DNA of 64,000 bases. Origin: Vibrio campbellii CAIM 519 = NBRC 15631 = ATCC 25920. Its GTDB lineage: Bacteria > Pseudomonadota > Gammaproteobacteria > Enterobacterales > Vibrionaceae. The translations under genes and the position numbers were made by a program. Below, piece after piece: positions 33,740 through 43,051 of the stretch. Each line of letters opens with the position of its first letter. Position 1 is the stretch's first letter. Under the pieces are notes generated by a model. The model worked only from the letters and a program-made list of their open reading frames with translations. It made no database searches and was not told the origin of the DNA. The DNA lies in the NCBI RefSeq assembly GCF_002163755.1, contig NZ_CP015864.1, positions 124,001-188,000 of the forward strand, written 5' to 3'.

Positions 33740-36700
33740 TTAAGCGTTGTTGTTTACATCACTAGCTTGTGTGCTAGTTTGATGATTAGTTGCATTGCTT
33801 TGGCACAACTCACGTTGTTTCCACAGCTTGAAGATGGCTGGCAGTACTAATAGCGTCAGTAGTAGTGCTGATGCCATACCACCAATCATTGGTGCAGCGA
33901 TACGTTGCATTACTTCTGACCCTGTACCTTCGCCGTACATGATTGGAACAAGGCCAATAATGACCGTTAGTACCGTCATCATTACTGGGCGAACACGTAA
34001 GCCTGCACCTTCACGAATGGCATCGGTTAGGTCTTTCGCCTCAAGCTTTTGCTTGCTCTCTTCTGCATCCAGCTTTTTGTAATGCCACGCTTGGTTAAGG
34101 TAGACGAGCATGATGACTCCAATTTCAACCGCGACACCTGCCAGGGCAATAAAGCCGACCCCAACGGCAATCGAGAAGTTGTAGTTGAGGATATGCATGA
34201 GCCACAAACCACCGACCATAGCGAGCGGCAGGGTAAGCATGATGATCATCACTTCGCCGACACGACGGAAGCTGAAGTAAAGCAGCAGCATAATGATGGC
34301 GATGGTGATTGGTACCACGACACTCAAGCGGTCTTTCGCACGTTCCATGTATTCGTATTGACCAGACCAAGCCAGCGAGTAACCCGCAGGAAGCTCCAAT
34401 TGATCAGCAACAACCTGTTGCGCTTCTACGACGTAAGATCCAAGGTCACGACCATCGATGTCGACAAATACCCAGCCGTTCGGGCGTGCGTTTTCTGTCT
34501 TGATCATCGGAGGGCCGTCTTCATAACGAATGTCCGCTACATCAGCCAGCGCAATATGAGCGCCATTTGGAGTGACTAACGGCAGGTTTTGTAGTTTTAC
34601 CACCGAGTCACGGTATTCTTGTGGGTAACGAACATTGATTGGGTAACGCTCTAAGCCTTCGATGGTTTCACCCACATTCATGCCGCCCACCGCAGTGGAG
34701 ATCACTTGCTGAACGTCTTTGATGCTCAAGCCGTAACGTGCTGCGGCACGACGTTTAATGTCGATCGTGACATAGCGACCTCCTGCTACACGTTCTGCAT
34801 AAACCGATGCGGTGCCTTGTACGCCGTTAAGAATTGGCTCCAACTGAGAACCGATCTTCTCAATCACTTTCAGATCGGGACCGGCGATCTTAATGCCGAT
34901 AGGGGTTTTGATGCCCGTTGCCAGCATGTCGATACGCGTTTTGATCGGCATTACCCAAGCGTTGGTTAATCCTGGGAATTGCACTAGATCATCGAACTCT
35001 TTACGCAGTGATTCTGTCGTCACCCCTTCACGCCATTGATCACGTGGCTTCAACTGAATCACGGTTTCAATCATGGTGAGTGGCGCTGGATCGGTTGCGG
35101 TCTCAGCTCGACCAATCTTGCCCCATACCGTCTGTACTTCTGGGACGGTTTTGATCAGCTTATTGGTTTGCTGTAGCAGCTCACGAGCCTTACCAATCGA
35201 GATACCCGGATAGGTTGTTGGCATGTACATCAAGTCGCCTTCATCCAGCGGCGGGATGAACTCGCTACCCAGCTTACTGGTTGGGTAATAAGCTGACGCC
35301 ATTAGACCTAATGCAATAACAATCATGGTCTTAGGGTATTTTAAGCTGGTGTTCAACAGCGGACGGTAAAACGCGACCAAGCCGCGGTTAACCGGGTTTT
35401 TGTGCTCCGGCAATACCTTACCGCGAATGAAGTAGCCCATAAGTACAGGGACGAGTGTGATTGCCAAACCTGCTGCCGCTGCCATGGCGTACGTCTTAGT
35501 GAAGGCAAGTGGCGAGAACATCTTGCCTTCCTGACCTTCTAAGGCGAACACAGGCACGAAGCTTAGAGTAATGATCAGCAATGAGAAGAACAGCGGAGCG
35601 CCGACTTCTTCGGCCGCCTTACTGATCACTTGCCATCGGTTTTTATCGGTCAGTGGCGTTCGTTCAATGTGCTTGTGAACGTTTTCGATCATAACGATTG
35701 CACCATCCACCATGGCGCCGATGGCTATCGCAATACCACCAAGGGACATGATGTTGGCATTAATGCCTTGCCAATGCATCACGATAAACGCAGTGAGAAT
35801 GCCGACCGGTAGGCTCAGAGCGATAACCAACGAAGAACGAATGTGGAATAGGAACAACGCACACACAATCGCAACCACGATGAACTCTTCTGCGAGTTTC
35901 TGCCATAGGTTTTCTACTGCTGCATCAATCAGAGTCGAACGGTCGTAAGTCGCAACAATTTCAACACCTTCTGGTAGGCCGCGCTGTAGGTCTGCAAGCT
36001 TGTCTTTGACTTTCGCAATGACTTCACTGGCGTTCTCGCCAAAGCGCATTACGATAACGCCACCAACGGCTTCCCCTTCGCCATTCAGCTCTGAGATACC
36101 ACGGCGCATTTGTGGACCAAGGTTAATGTCAGCGATGTCGCCTAGTAGCAACGGCGTTCCTTTCTCAGTGACTTTTAGAGGCAGTGATTTGATGTCTTCA
36201 ATGCTGGTTAGGTAACCCGTGGTACGAACCATGTGTTCAGCTTCTGCGACTTCAATAACGGACGCGCTGGTTTCTTGATTTCCGTTTTGGATCGCCATGT
36301 TCACTTGTTGCAAAGTGAGGTTCTATGCACGCAGCTTGGCAGGATCAATTTGTACTTGGTACTGCTTCACCATGCCACCAACGGTCGCGACTTCAGAGAC
36401 GCCATCAACGGTTTGCAGTTCGTACTTCAAGAACCAGTCTTGCAGGCTACGGAGTTCAGCTAAATCGTGCTTACCGGTTTTGTCTTGTAATACGTAGCTG
36501 TAAATCCAGCCCACACCCGTTGCATCAGGACCTAGGGTTGGTTTTGCGTTTGGCGGCAGCTTTGGTGCTACTTGGCTTAAGTACTCCAACACGCGTGAAC
36601 GTGCCCAGTATATGTCGGTATCATCGTTGAAAATGATATAAACGTAAGAGTCACCAAAGAAAGAGTAGCCACGAACTGTCTCAGCACCCGGCACGGCAAG

Positions 36701-36919
36701 CATGGCGGTGGTGAGCGGGTAAGTGACTTGATCCTCGACAACTTGAGGAGCTTGGCCCGGATAGCTTGTCTTGATGATCACTTGCACATCAGAAAGATCC
36801 GGAATGGCGTCAACAGGCGTATTCTTTACACTGTAAAGTCCACCCAGCACGAGCGCTAGAGTGGCGATCAACACTAAGAAGCGGTTGTTGAGCGACCAAC
36901 GAATAATTGCACTGATCAT
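33740..36919 (-). pseudogene. cusA: CusA/CzcA-type RND metal efflux pump, interrupted by an amber codon
   Basis: This is a full-length frame for a 1059-residue heavy-metal RND proton antiporter that pumps Cu(I) or Ag(I) out through CusC. A single TAG (36323-36325) falls at codon 199, in the first periplasmic porter region between IDPAKLRA and NLTLQQV, with no shift of frame. Homologues generally have a Tyr at this place, so one base change from TAC or TAT explains it. The rest, including 12 membrane helices and Met residues in RIDMLATG and GPPMIKTENARP like the CusA methionine path, is intact. GAGGAG lies in the end of cusB. Either the pump is dead, or the codon is suppressed, or the base is an error. 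Confidence 0.85.
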
Positions 36920-36921
36920 AA

Positions 36922-38628
36922 TTACTCCTCAACGGCCTCTAGCTGTTTAAGAACATAGTCAGCCCCTTGTTTTTCAACTAGAAATCGAACCTTTTGTCCT
37001 TCTTCAAAACCGGATAAATCCACCTCTTCACCGACCGAGAAGTTCATCTCGCCTGTATCCCAGTTCCATTCAGCTACTGGCAGGTGGTTTAAAGTGATCA
37101 TGCCAAAATCAGCCATCAGCATCGTGATGTCACCAGTTAGCCAAACTTCTGCTGCAATGACGCTTTGATCTGCCTTGTAGTCGATGATTTGGTACTGACC
37201 AGATTCTGTCTTTTGCATTTCAAATTCAATGGCTTGGCCTGTTTTCAAGTCACCCATATCAATGCCATCAGCGAAAGTGAAGTTCATCACCATGCCAGGC
37301 CAATCCCACTCTGGTACCGGCTGGTGGTTGATGGTCAGCATACGGTGATTTTCCATTACATCGGTGATTTCACCTTTTGCCCATGCCGTTTTTGCTTCTG
37401 GTTCGACACCGTTAATACGAGATAGATCTGCAGATTGGCTAGATTCAGAATCGAGCATGAAGTGCGCAGAGGTGACTATCTTGTCATCTTGCTTCAGACC
37501 TTGTAATACCTCGATTTGCTCTCCGGCTTCACGACCGACTTCAATTCGAGCTGAGCGGTATTTTCCGTCACCTTCTGCCAGAACTACACGAGTCATACCA
37601 CCGGAACGAATGACGGAGGACTTAGGAATGGTTAATACGGCATCGTCGGTCACTGGTTGCAGCGCGATGTTGGCAAACATGTTTGGTTTTAATTCGCCAT
37701 TTGGGTTAGGGAACTTAAGACGCACACGTAACGTACGTGTTTTCGGATCGAGGATTGGGTACACGTAATCCACGACACCTTGCCATTCATTGCCCGGAAT
37801 CGCGTCAAGGGTCATCGTGGCTTGAGAACCCGCTTTCATCCAGTGCGCTTGACGCTCAAAGACTTCCGCATCAACCCAAACATTGTCCAACGAACCTGCA
37901 CTGATCACCGCTTGAGCAGGGGACAAATAGCCACCTTCACGCACGTTTAGGCTTGCAATGACACCGTCAGCCGGTGCTTTAATTTCAATGGTTTGAGAGG
38001 CTTTTCCGCTACGTGTGATGGATTTGATTTGACCACGGTCTACACCAAGCGTCACCAAACGCTCTGTCGCACCTTTCACTAAACCGTTGCGACCAGTGCG
38101 GTACGCATTCAGCAATTCTTCTTGTGCCTTAACCAACTCTGGTGAATACAGGGTGAAAAGCACATCGCCTTTCTTCACCTTCTCACCCACAGCATTGATG
38201 TAAAGTTTCTCTACCCAACCCGCAACACGAACGTTTGTTTGCCATAGATGGCTTTCATCAAAGGCAATATAACCAACGGTCTCGATACGTGGGGACAGTT
38301 TTTCCAAGGTGACTTTTGCTGTCTTTACACCCAAGTTGTTTTCAACGGAAGGGTCGATAGCGATAGTACCCGGTGCACTTTTCTCACCAGATAGATCTTC
38401 CGCGTAAACCGGAATTAAATCCATGCCCATTGGGGATTTACCCGGCTTGTCGCGTTTGTAGTTCGGATCCATTGGGGCAACCCAGTAAAGCGGATCATTA
38501 GAGCTTGCAGCAGATTCGCCACCCATCGCACTCATGTCGTGAGCCGAGCCCGTAATAAAATGATTAGCACCAAACCCTAAAGCACCACCAACAATCAGCG
38601 CGATGGTTGCAATCTTAAATGTTTTCAT
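36922..38628 (-). CDS. cusB: RND periplasmic adaptor CusB with two CusF-like domains
   Basis: A 568-residue membrane-fusion protein linking CusA and CusC. N-terminal membrane anchor (1-22); a heavy-metal-binding segment YWVAPMDPNYKRDKPGKSP (48-66); barrel-sandwich and helical hairpin domains; then two C-terminal CusF-type copper-binding domains (about 415-485 and 495-565). The first has the His, Trp and Met-x-Met set (INHQPVPEWDWPGMVMNF). The second keeps His and Trp but has one Met (EWNWDTGEMNF). E. coli has CusF as a separate protein, and single fusions are known; two in tandem is unusual. AAGGTAAAAC precedes the ATG. The stop lies three bases before cusA. Confidence 0.92.
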   Translation of the reverse strand: MKTFKIATIALIVGGALGFGANHFITGSAHDMSAMGGESAASSNDPLYWVAPMDPNYKRDKPGKSPMGMDLIPVYAEDLSGEKSAPGTIAIDPSVENNLGVKTAKVTLEKLSPRIETVGYIAFDESHLWQTNVRVAGWVEKLYINAVGEKVKKGDVLFTLYSPELVKAQEELLNAYRTGRNGLVKGATERLVTLGVDRGQIKSITRSGKASQTIEIKAPADGVIASLNVREGGYLSPAQAVISAGSLDNVWVDAEVFERQAHWMKAGSQATMTLDAIPGNEWQGVVDYVYPILDPKTRTLRVRLKFPNPNGELKPNMFANIALQPVTDDAVLTIPKSSVIRSGGMTRVVLAEGDGKYRSARIEVGREAGEQIEVLQGLKQDDKIVTSAHFMLDSESSQSADLSRINGVEPEAKTAWAKGEITDVMENHRMLTINHQPVPEWDWPGMVMNFTFADGIDMGDLKTGQAIEFEMQKTESGQYQIIDYKADQSVIAAEVWLTGDITMLMADFGMITLNHLPVAEWNWDTGEMNFSVGEEVDLSGFEEGQKVRFLVEKQGADYVLKQLEAVEE

Positions 38629-38640
38629 TGTTTTACCTTA

Positions 38641-40029
38641 TTATTTTTTAAATTCAGACAGTTCTGGCTGCTCGACTTGATAGTCGAAACCACCGAGTAG
38701 GGTGGCTAAATTGCTGTTTGCGATGTTGAGATCGGTCAGCAGACGTTGTTGCTCTAATTGCAGTGCTAACTCGTCAGTCGTGGCAGAAATCACATCGTTA
38801 AACTGCGCTGTGTTGTTTTGATAACCCCGCTCAACGGCTTGAATGCGCGCTTTCGCTTGAGGCAATAAGGTGGATTGATAACGTTCTAAACGCTGGGTTA
38901 AGTTGCCGCGATCAACCAGCAAAGTGTTCACTTTGGCATTCATCTGCGTTAGTAAGGTGTCTTTTTGTGATTGCGCAGCACCAACTTGGTACTGGGCCGC
39001 AGCAAGGTTGCGGTCTTGGCGGTCCCCTGTGAACAACGGAATGTCCATTGTGAGGTAAGCACTGACCAAATCAGAGGCAGGCTCACCCATCATGTTGTCA
39101 GCTTGACGGTAGGCATACATTACCTCCACACCAAACTGCGGGTTGTAGGCTTGCTCAGCAATTTCTACCTGAGTTTTATTGGCAGAAATGCTGATGTCGG
39201 CCATCTTAACCATCGGGTGTTGGCTGAGTTGCTGGTAGTGCTTGGTGGAGTCGATGCTGGAAGCAAGTTTGTTGTTCAGCGTGTCCCAGTTCAATTGATT
39301 GCTCGCGTGCAGAGCCTGTTCGTTTGCCAACCAATCTGACCCCAACCATTCGGAGAGTTGAGAGATAAGACGACGTTGCATTTGTGCGTTGGCTTGCAGT
39401 TTCTCATCTAACTTGCTGACTTGAAGTTGGGCGTTGAGCAGGTCTTGCGCTTCACTCTTACCAATCGAATAGTTGGTTTGAATAAAGTTTTCCATCTCCT
39501 TCATCAACTTGCGGTTCTCAAGCATGATTTGCTCCGCACGTTGCTGATAACCGAGCTCTAACCACAGTTGAGTCATGCTGTTAGCCACCTCAAGTTCACG
39601 AGCGTGAACTTGAAGTCCAAGGCCGTCGGCTTGTTGATTGGCTTTCTTCTGCTGTAAATCAAGCGTAGAGCCACGCTCAAACTGTTGCATTAAACCAACG
39701 GAGATGTTGGTCATTGGGTCTTCATCGAATTTGAAGCTGTCGACAGGCAAGCCACCAAAACCCACTTTCAGTTTTGGGTCCATCAAGGTAGAGCTTGCAA
39801 CGCCCGTTTCACGCATGGCAGCAGATTGCGCTGAGTATTGCTTACGATTGCCATCATTACTCAAAGCGACGTTGATCAGTTGGGCAAGCTTGGTCGTTGA
39901 AGCTCGCTCACTTGATGCGGAATTTTGCGCTGTGTGCGTCTCTTTACCTGCGGCGTTAACAAAGGTTGGCGCAGCGACCAGAGCCACCATAAAAATAGGT
40001 TCAGCTAAGCGGTATGGTTTGATATCCAT
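38641..40029 (-). CDS. cusC: Outer-membrane efflux channel, CusC/TolC family
   Basis: A 462-residue TolC-fold protein with a signal peptide (cut after about residue 26, FVNAAG) and two outer-membrane-factor repeats of long coiled helices rich in Gln, Ala and Asn. It forms the outer channel of the CusCBA pump. It lies 12 bases before cusB. No lipobox Cys is visible. The ribosome binding site is weak (GGATTTAG). Confidence 0.88.
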   Translation of the reverse strand: MDIKPYRLAEPIFMVALVAAPTFVNAAGKETHTAQNSASSERASTTKLAQLINVALSNDGNRKQYSAQSAAMRETGVASSTLMDPKLKVGFGGLPVDSFKFDEDPMTNISVGLMQQFERGSTLDLQQKKANQQADGLGLQVHARELEVANSMTQLWLELGYQQRAEQIMLENRKLMKEMENFIQTNYSIGKSEAQDLLNAQLQVSKLDEKLQANAQMQRRLISQLSEWLGSDWLANEQALHASNQLNWDTLNNKLASSIDSTKHYQQLSQHPMVKMADISISANKTQVEIAEQAYNPQFGVEVMYAYRQADNMMGEPASDLVSAYLTMDIPLFTGDRQDRNLAAAQYQVGAAQSQKDTLLTQMNAKVNTLLVDRGNLTQRLERYQSTLLPQAKARIQAVERGYQNNTAQFNDVISATTDELALQLEQQRLLTDLNIANSNLATLLGGFDYQVEQPELSEFKK

Positions 40030-40164
40030 AATCTAAATCCAGTGTTCGCCGGATCGATGGAGGTGCGGATTTTATTGCGGGAACAGTAAAGCCTTGTTAC
40101 CTCATCGTTCAGGCGCATTAAAACAACCTGCGGTACACACGCAGGGTCGAATGCTAGGACGGAT

Positions 40165-40602
40165 TTAGGCTATAGGAGGTCGGTAAAGGTCGCGGCTGAC
40201 GTGTACGACTGGGGAAGCAACTTCAGGAGTAATAGTTGCGCGATAGACGACTGGCATTGGGCTATTGATAGGGTTCGCTAGGGGGACGAAAACTATCGTA
40301 CATGCGGCAGTACAGCAGGTATGAACCATGCCGGAGCCTCCACCACAGTTCATGCTGGTTTCTCTTACACCACCATTTTCTGCTACGGACGCTTCGGACA
40401 TAGAAACGTCTGTCATGGAGACGTCCATCATGCCAGGCATGCCACAGTGTTCGTTATCACTCATCATAGCAGGATGGTGAGCCATGCCAGTAGACATCAT
40501 TTGAATATTCATCAACGGCTCACTGTTCGCCACACTCGATACCAAAAGTACCAGTGTTGTGAAGAGAGTTAACCAGATTGTATGCAGCGATTTTAAGTGC
40601 AT
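40165..40602 (-). CDS. Cys/Met/His-rich exported protein at the head of the copper operon
   Basis: A 145-residue protein with a hydrophobic N-terminal signal (about 5-27) followed by a Met/His/Cys-rich body: HHPAMMSDNEHCGMPGMM, MNCGGGSGMVHTCC, all suitable for Cu(I). No family is firmly recognised; it resembles DUF2946-like copper-linked proteins. Start: ATG at 40602 with GGGA at a good distance, or the ATG at 40614 four codons earlier. It is the first gene after a CueR-type promoter, so it is probably copper-induced. Confidence 0.7.
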   Translation of the reverse strand: MHLKSLHTIWLTLFTTLVLLVSSVANSEPLMNIQMMSTGMAHHPAMMSDNEHCGMPGMMDVSMTDVSMSEASVAENGGVRETSMNCGGGSGMVHTCCTAACTIVFVPLANPINSPMPVVYRATITPEVASPVVHVSRDLYRPPIA

Positions 40603-40644
40603 ACCTTTTCCCATGTGTTTGATGAAAATGATGAAACCCCTTCG

Positions 40645-40675
40645 ATTCTAAAGGTTAACCTTAGGGGAAGGTCAA
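40645..40675 (-). promoter_or_regulatory. CueR/MerR-type promoter of the copper operon
   Basis: On the minus strand TTGACC (-35) and TAGAAT (-10) are separated by 19 bases instead of 17. The spacer holds a dyad of ACCTT/AAGGT with CCCCT, like the CueR sites before copA and cueO. The stretched spacer is the hallmark of MerR-family activation. No cueR gene is in the window. Confidence 0.85.
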
Positions 40676-40838
40676 TGTTTTATTGCCTTTTTTATAAAAG
40701 TAGTAGAGTTCACCAGTTTCTGCACAATCGAGGGGGTAAAGCGTTTGTTGAATCCTTACTTGTACCTTCTCGCTGCAAGAAGCGATGTCGCCATCATACA
40801 AAATTAAAAAACAGGATCTAGTGATAGGCGTTAATACC

Positions 40839-40913
40839 ATGAGCATTCGAGCAAAGGTTCTTAGTATCAGTGTAGTATTATATTTTACAGCGGTGTACGT
40901 CTTAACTTTTTAG
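40839..40913 (+). CDS. Possible 24-aa hydrophobic peptide
   Basis: ATG to TAG frame of 24 residues, MSIRAKVLSISVVLYFTAV and so on: one short membrane helix. There is no strong ribosome binding site. It is followed by two small hairpins (CTTAAC...GTTAAG; AAGGgTTG...CAACCTT) and a T-rich stretch at about 40945. It could be a small membrane peptide or a chance frame in a small RNA. Confidence 0.25.
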   Translation: MSIRAKVLSISVVLYFTAVYVLTF

Positions 40914-41093
40914 TTAAGGGTTGGACAACCTTATAGGGCCGTTTTTTATCGTGATCGAAAAAGCGCGAAGCGTAGAACCTGCGACGGAAGCAAGGCATAT
41001 TGTTTAAGCTGATACGCTGTTTGTTGATCAGCAACGCACTGGCGAGTTCGCAAACTGTATGTAAGCTTGTAATATGTAATTGCTAAACGGGCA

Positions 41094-42026
41094 GTGCGTG
41101 TGCTGAGAGCCATAAAATGGATTTTGTTGTTTCTACCGGCATCAATTTGGCTGGTGATAAGGCAATATCATGATATTTGGTGGGCGGAGAATCTAACCTC
41201 GATTCCCGCTCTCTTTTTATTTGCCTACCTAGGTTTTGCTTTGGTACTTTTGGTTTGCCGTCACTGGGTGAAAGCCGTTTTCTCCGTTATAATTGGCTTC
41301 GCTTCTATTGCGTTTCTCTTGCCTACCCAAATAACGAACAACCAAACCTGTGAAAACCCGCTGACGATCATCCAATTCAACCTGTTTTACGAAAATCCGG
41401 ACATCAATCAGTTCATTAATTACTTGCTTAAACACCCTGCGGATTTGGTGGTGATGCAAGAACTCTCGCCTCAAGTTGGGGAGAAACTTCATCTTCTCGA
41501 CGATATTTATCCTTTTTATTACGGCGGCCAACGCGGTGTTGGTTATCCGTCAAATCAGATGATTTTGAGTCGTTATCCTTTGGAGCCTGTTTCAATTTAT
41601 CACACCCCGGATGGCCAAGAGGTGGTTCGAGCAAAATGGCAAGTGGACAGCCCAATTACCTTAATGACGGCGCATCCTCCATCACCAAGAACTGAGCCGC
41701 TATGGCAACGCAGAAATGCGCTGATTCGAACCATAGAGACGCTTACTGATTTGTACCCAACACCGGAAATGATTGTGATTGGGGATTTCAATCTTTCTGC
41801 TGCAAGCCCAAGGTTTAACAAGCTGTTCTATGGTTTTCAAACTCAACCCGTAGCCAGTTGGCCAACATCAGTGAAAGGCTTGCCTGTACCTGCTTTCGTC
41901 ATGATAGGGATTGATCACCTTTGGCTTAAATCAGAAAACTCGAATCGAAGAATATGCTCAAGAGCAACGACAAATCAACCAATTGGCTCAGATCATCGGT
42001 TAGTGACGACTCTCATGGGTCAGTGA
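41094..42026 (+). CDS. Membrane-anchored endonuclease/exonuclease/phosphatase-family protein
   Basis: A 310-residue protein with three predicted N-terminal helices (about 5-85) and an EEP-fold hydrolase domain outside the cytoplasmic membrane. Catalytic motifs are TIIQFNLFYENPD (Asn), VVMQELS (Glu, metal), VIGDFNLS (Asp and Asn), IDHLWL and the final GSDHRLV (Asp-His). These match phosphoesterases such as sphingomyelinase-like and YafD-like proteins. The start is GTG, with only a weak GGCAG before it. Substrate not known. Confidence 0.85.
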   Translation: MRVLRAIKWILLFLPASIWLVIRQYHDIWWAENLTSIPALFLFAYLGFALVLLVCRHWVKAVFSVIIGFASIAFLLPTQITNNQTCENPLTIIQFNLFYENPDINQFINYLLKHPADLVVMQELSPQVGEKLHLLDDIYPFYYGGQRGVGYPSNQMILSRYPLEPVSIYHTPDGQEVVRAKWQVDSPITLMTAHPPSPRTEPLWQRRNALIRTIETLTDLYPTPEMIVIGDFNLSAASPRFNKLFYGFQTQPVASWPTSVKGLPVPAFVMIGIDHLWLKSENSNRRICSRATTNQPIGSDHRLVTTLMGQ

Positions 42027-42216
42027 GTTAATACTTTTTATTGGCAAAGTGTCTAGAGCCTTACAACTGGGTTAAATCGGGGTTAGGCTTGTCATGGAAT
42101 TGACGGTCTCTGACTTTCGCTTGATATTTATGTGAATTCTTTAACTTAAACTTCACCCGCTTTCTATACTGGAAGGTGAGTATAAAATAAATCCATAACG
42201 ATAAGAGGCATCTTGC

Positions 42217-42588
42217 ATGACAAGAACTACCTCAGCAGTGTTAATAGTAATCATAATGAGCGCCTATTTTTTATACAATCGCTTTTACGTTTATCCGCAA
42301 GAGTTACAAATACAGGCAGAGTCGATGTTGGTTCAAATGGCCGATCGAGAAGAATGGTTTGACGTTCCAAAGGTGATGGCGCGTGTCGAAGCACATAAAG
42401 CACACTTAGAGATTGATGCCAATATAAGTTCGACGAGTGGAAAACGCGCATACAGTGAAGGGTATATTACCTACAGTGACCACAGCAAAAACGTCTGTAA
42501 ACGAGTGGCGTTCAACTTCAAAATCAATTCGCTAAGAAGCTATAGTATTTCAGATCTGCATGACTGTTCTTTAGGTGAATATTACTGA
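42217..42588 (+). CDS. Hypothetical exported protein (123 aa)
   Basis: A 123-residue protein with one N-terminal membrane helix or uncleaved signal (MTRTTSAVLIVIIMSAYFLY) and a polar domain with two Cys near the end (NVCKRV, LHDCSLGEY) that could form a disulphide in the periplasm. AAGAGGCATCTTGC precedes the ATG. No family recognised. It stands alone. Confidence 0.65.
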   Translation: MTRTTSAVLIVIIMSAYFLYNRFYVYPQELQIQAESMLVQMADREEWFDVPKVMARVEAHKAHLEIDANISSTSGKRAYSEGYITYSDHSKNVCKRVAFNFKINSLRSYSISDLHDCSLGEYY

Positions 42589-43051
42589 TATTTTCTAAGT
42601 GAAAATAGTCGTGTGACATGTTATTAGTTTTGTTAGATAAATGAATTTCCCCCAAAGTAGGGAGTAAGATTTTTCTACTGATGAACAGTTATCTTTTAAT
42701 TTTTCTTCATACTTCATACATCATACTTCATTGTTATTGACTATTTATTTGTTTATATTTCTAAGTATTAATTAGCTTGTAAATATTTCCCAATATCAAC
42801 TCCTAGTCATACGATAAGTCTTTCACCCTCGCTTTACTCTTGATATTACTATATTTTATTGATTTCTTGATCTAATTCACTGAATTTTTCAAAGTATAAG
42901 GTTCTTTCATTTTTAGAAAGTAAATTATCGATATTTACTAATGATAATGATACGCATTTGATAGAAATTTCTTATATTTGCATATATCTTAGATAAAATT
43001 CAATTATGAATTTTTCACATAGTGCTCATTAATATTGGAGATTTTGTAAAT
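42589..43051. other. AT-rich promoter region of the metzincin gene
   Basis: These 460 bases contain no ORF. Apart from the Fur-like site at 42943-42961 there is a short CATACTTCATA repeat (42709-42732). Base composition is far more AT-rich than that of core genes. Confidence 0.45.
42943..42961. promoter_or_regulatory. Candidate Fur box
   Basis: GATAATGATACGCATTTGA agrees with the 19-bp Fur consensus at 14 positions, including the first ten in a row. It lies about 90 bases before the start of the protease-like gene. Confidence 0.45.

Noticed and set aside
34000..38000. Many long plus-strand ORFs opposite the copper genes
   Set aside because: They are shadow frames of the strongly supported RND pump and adaptor genes.
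41094..42026. EEP-family protein as the VPA0450-type inositol phosphatase effector
   Set aside because: It has three N-terminal membrane helices and no chaperone gene, so it is a membrane-anchored hydrolase and not a secreted effector.
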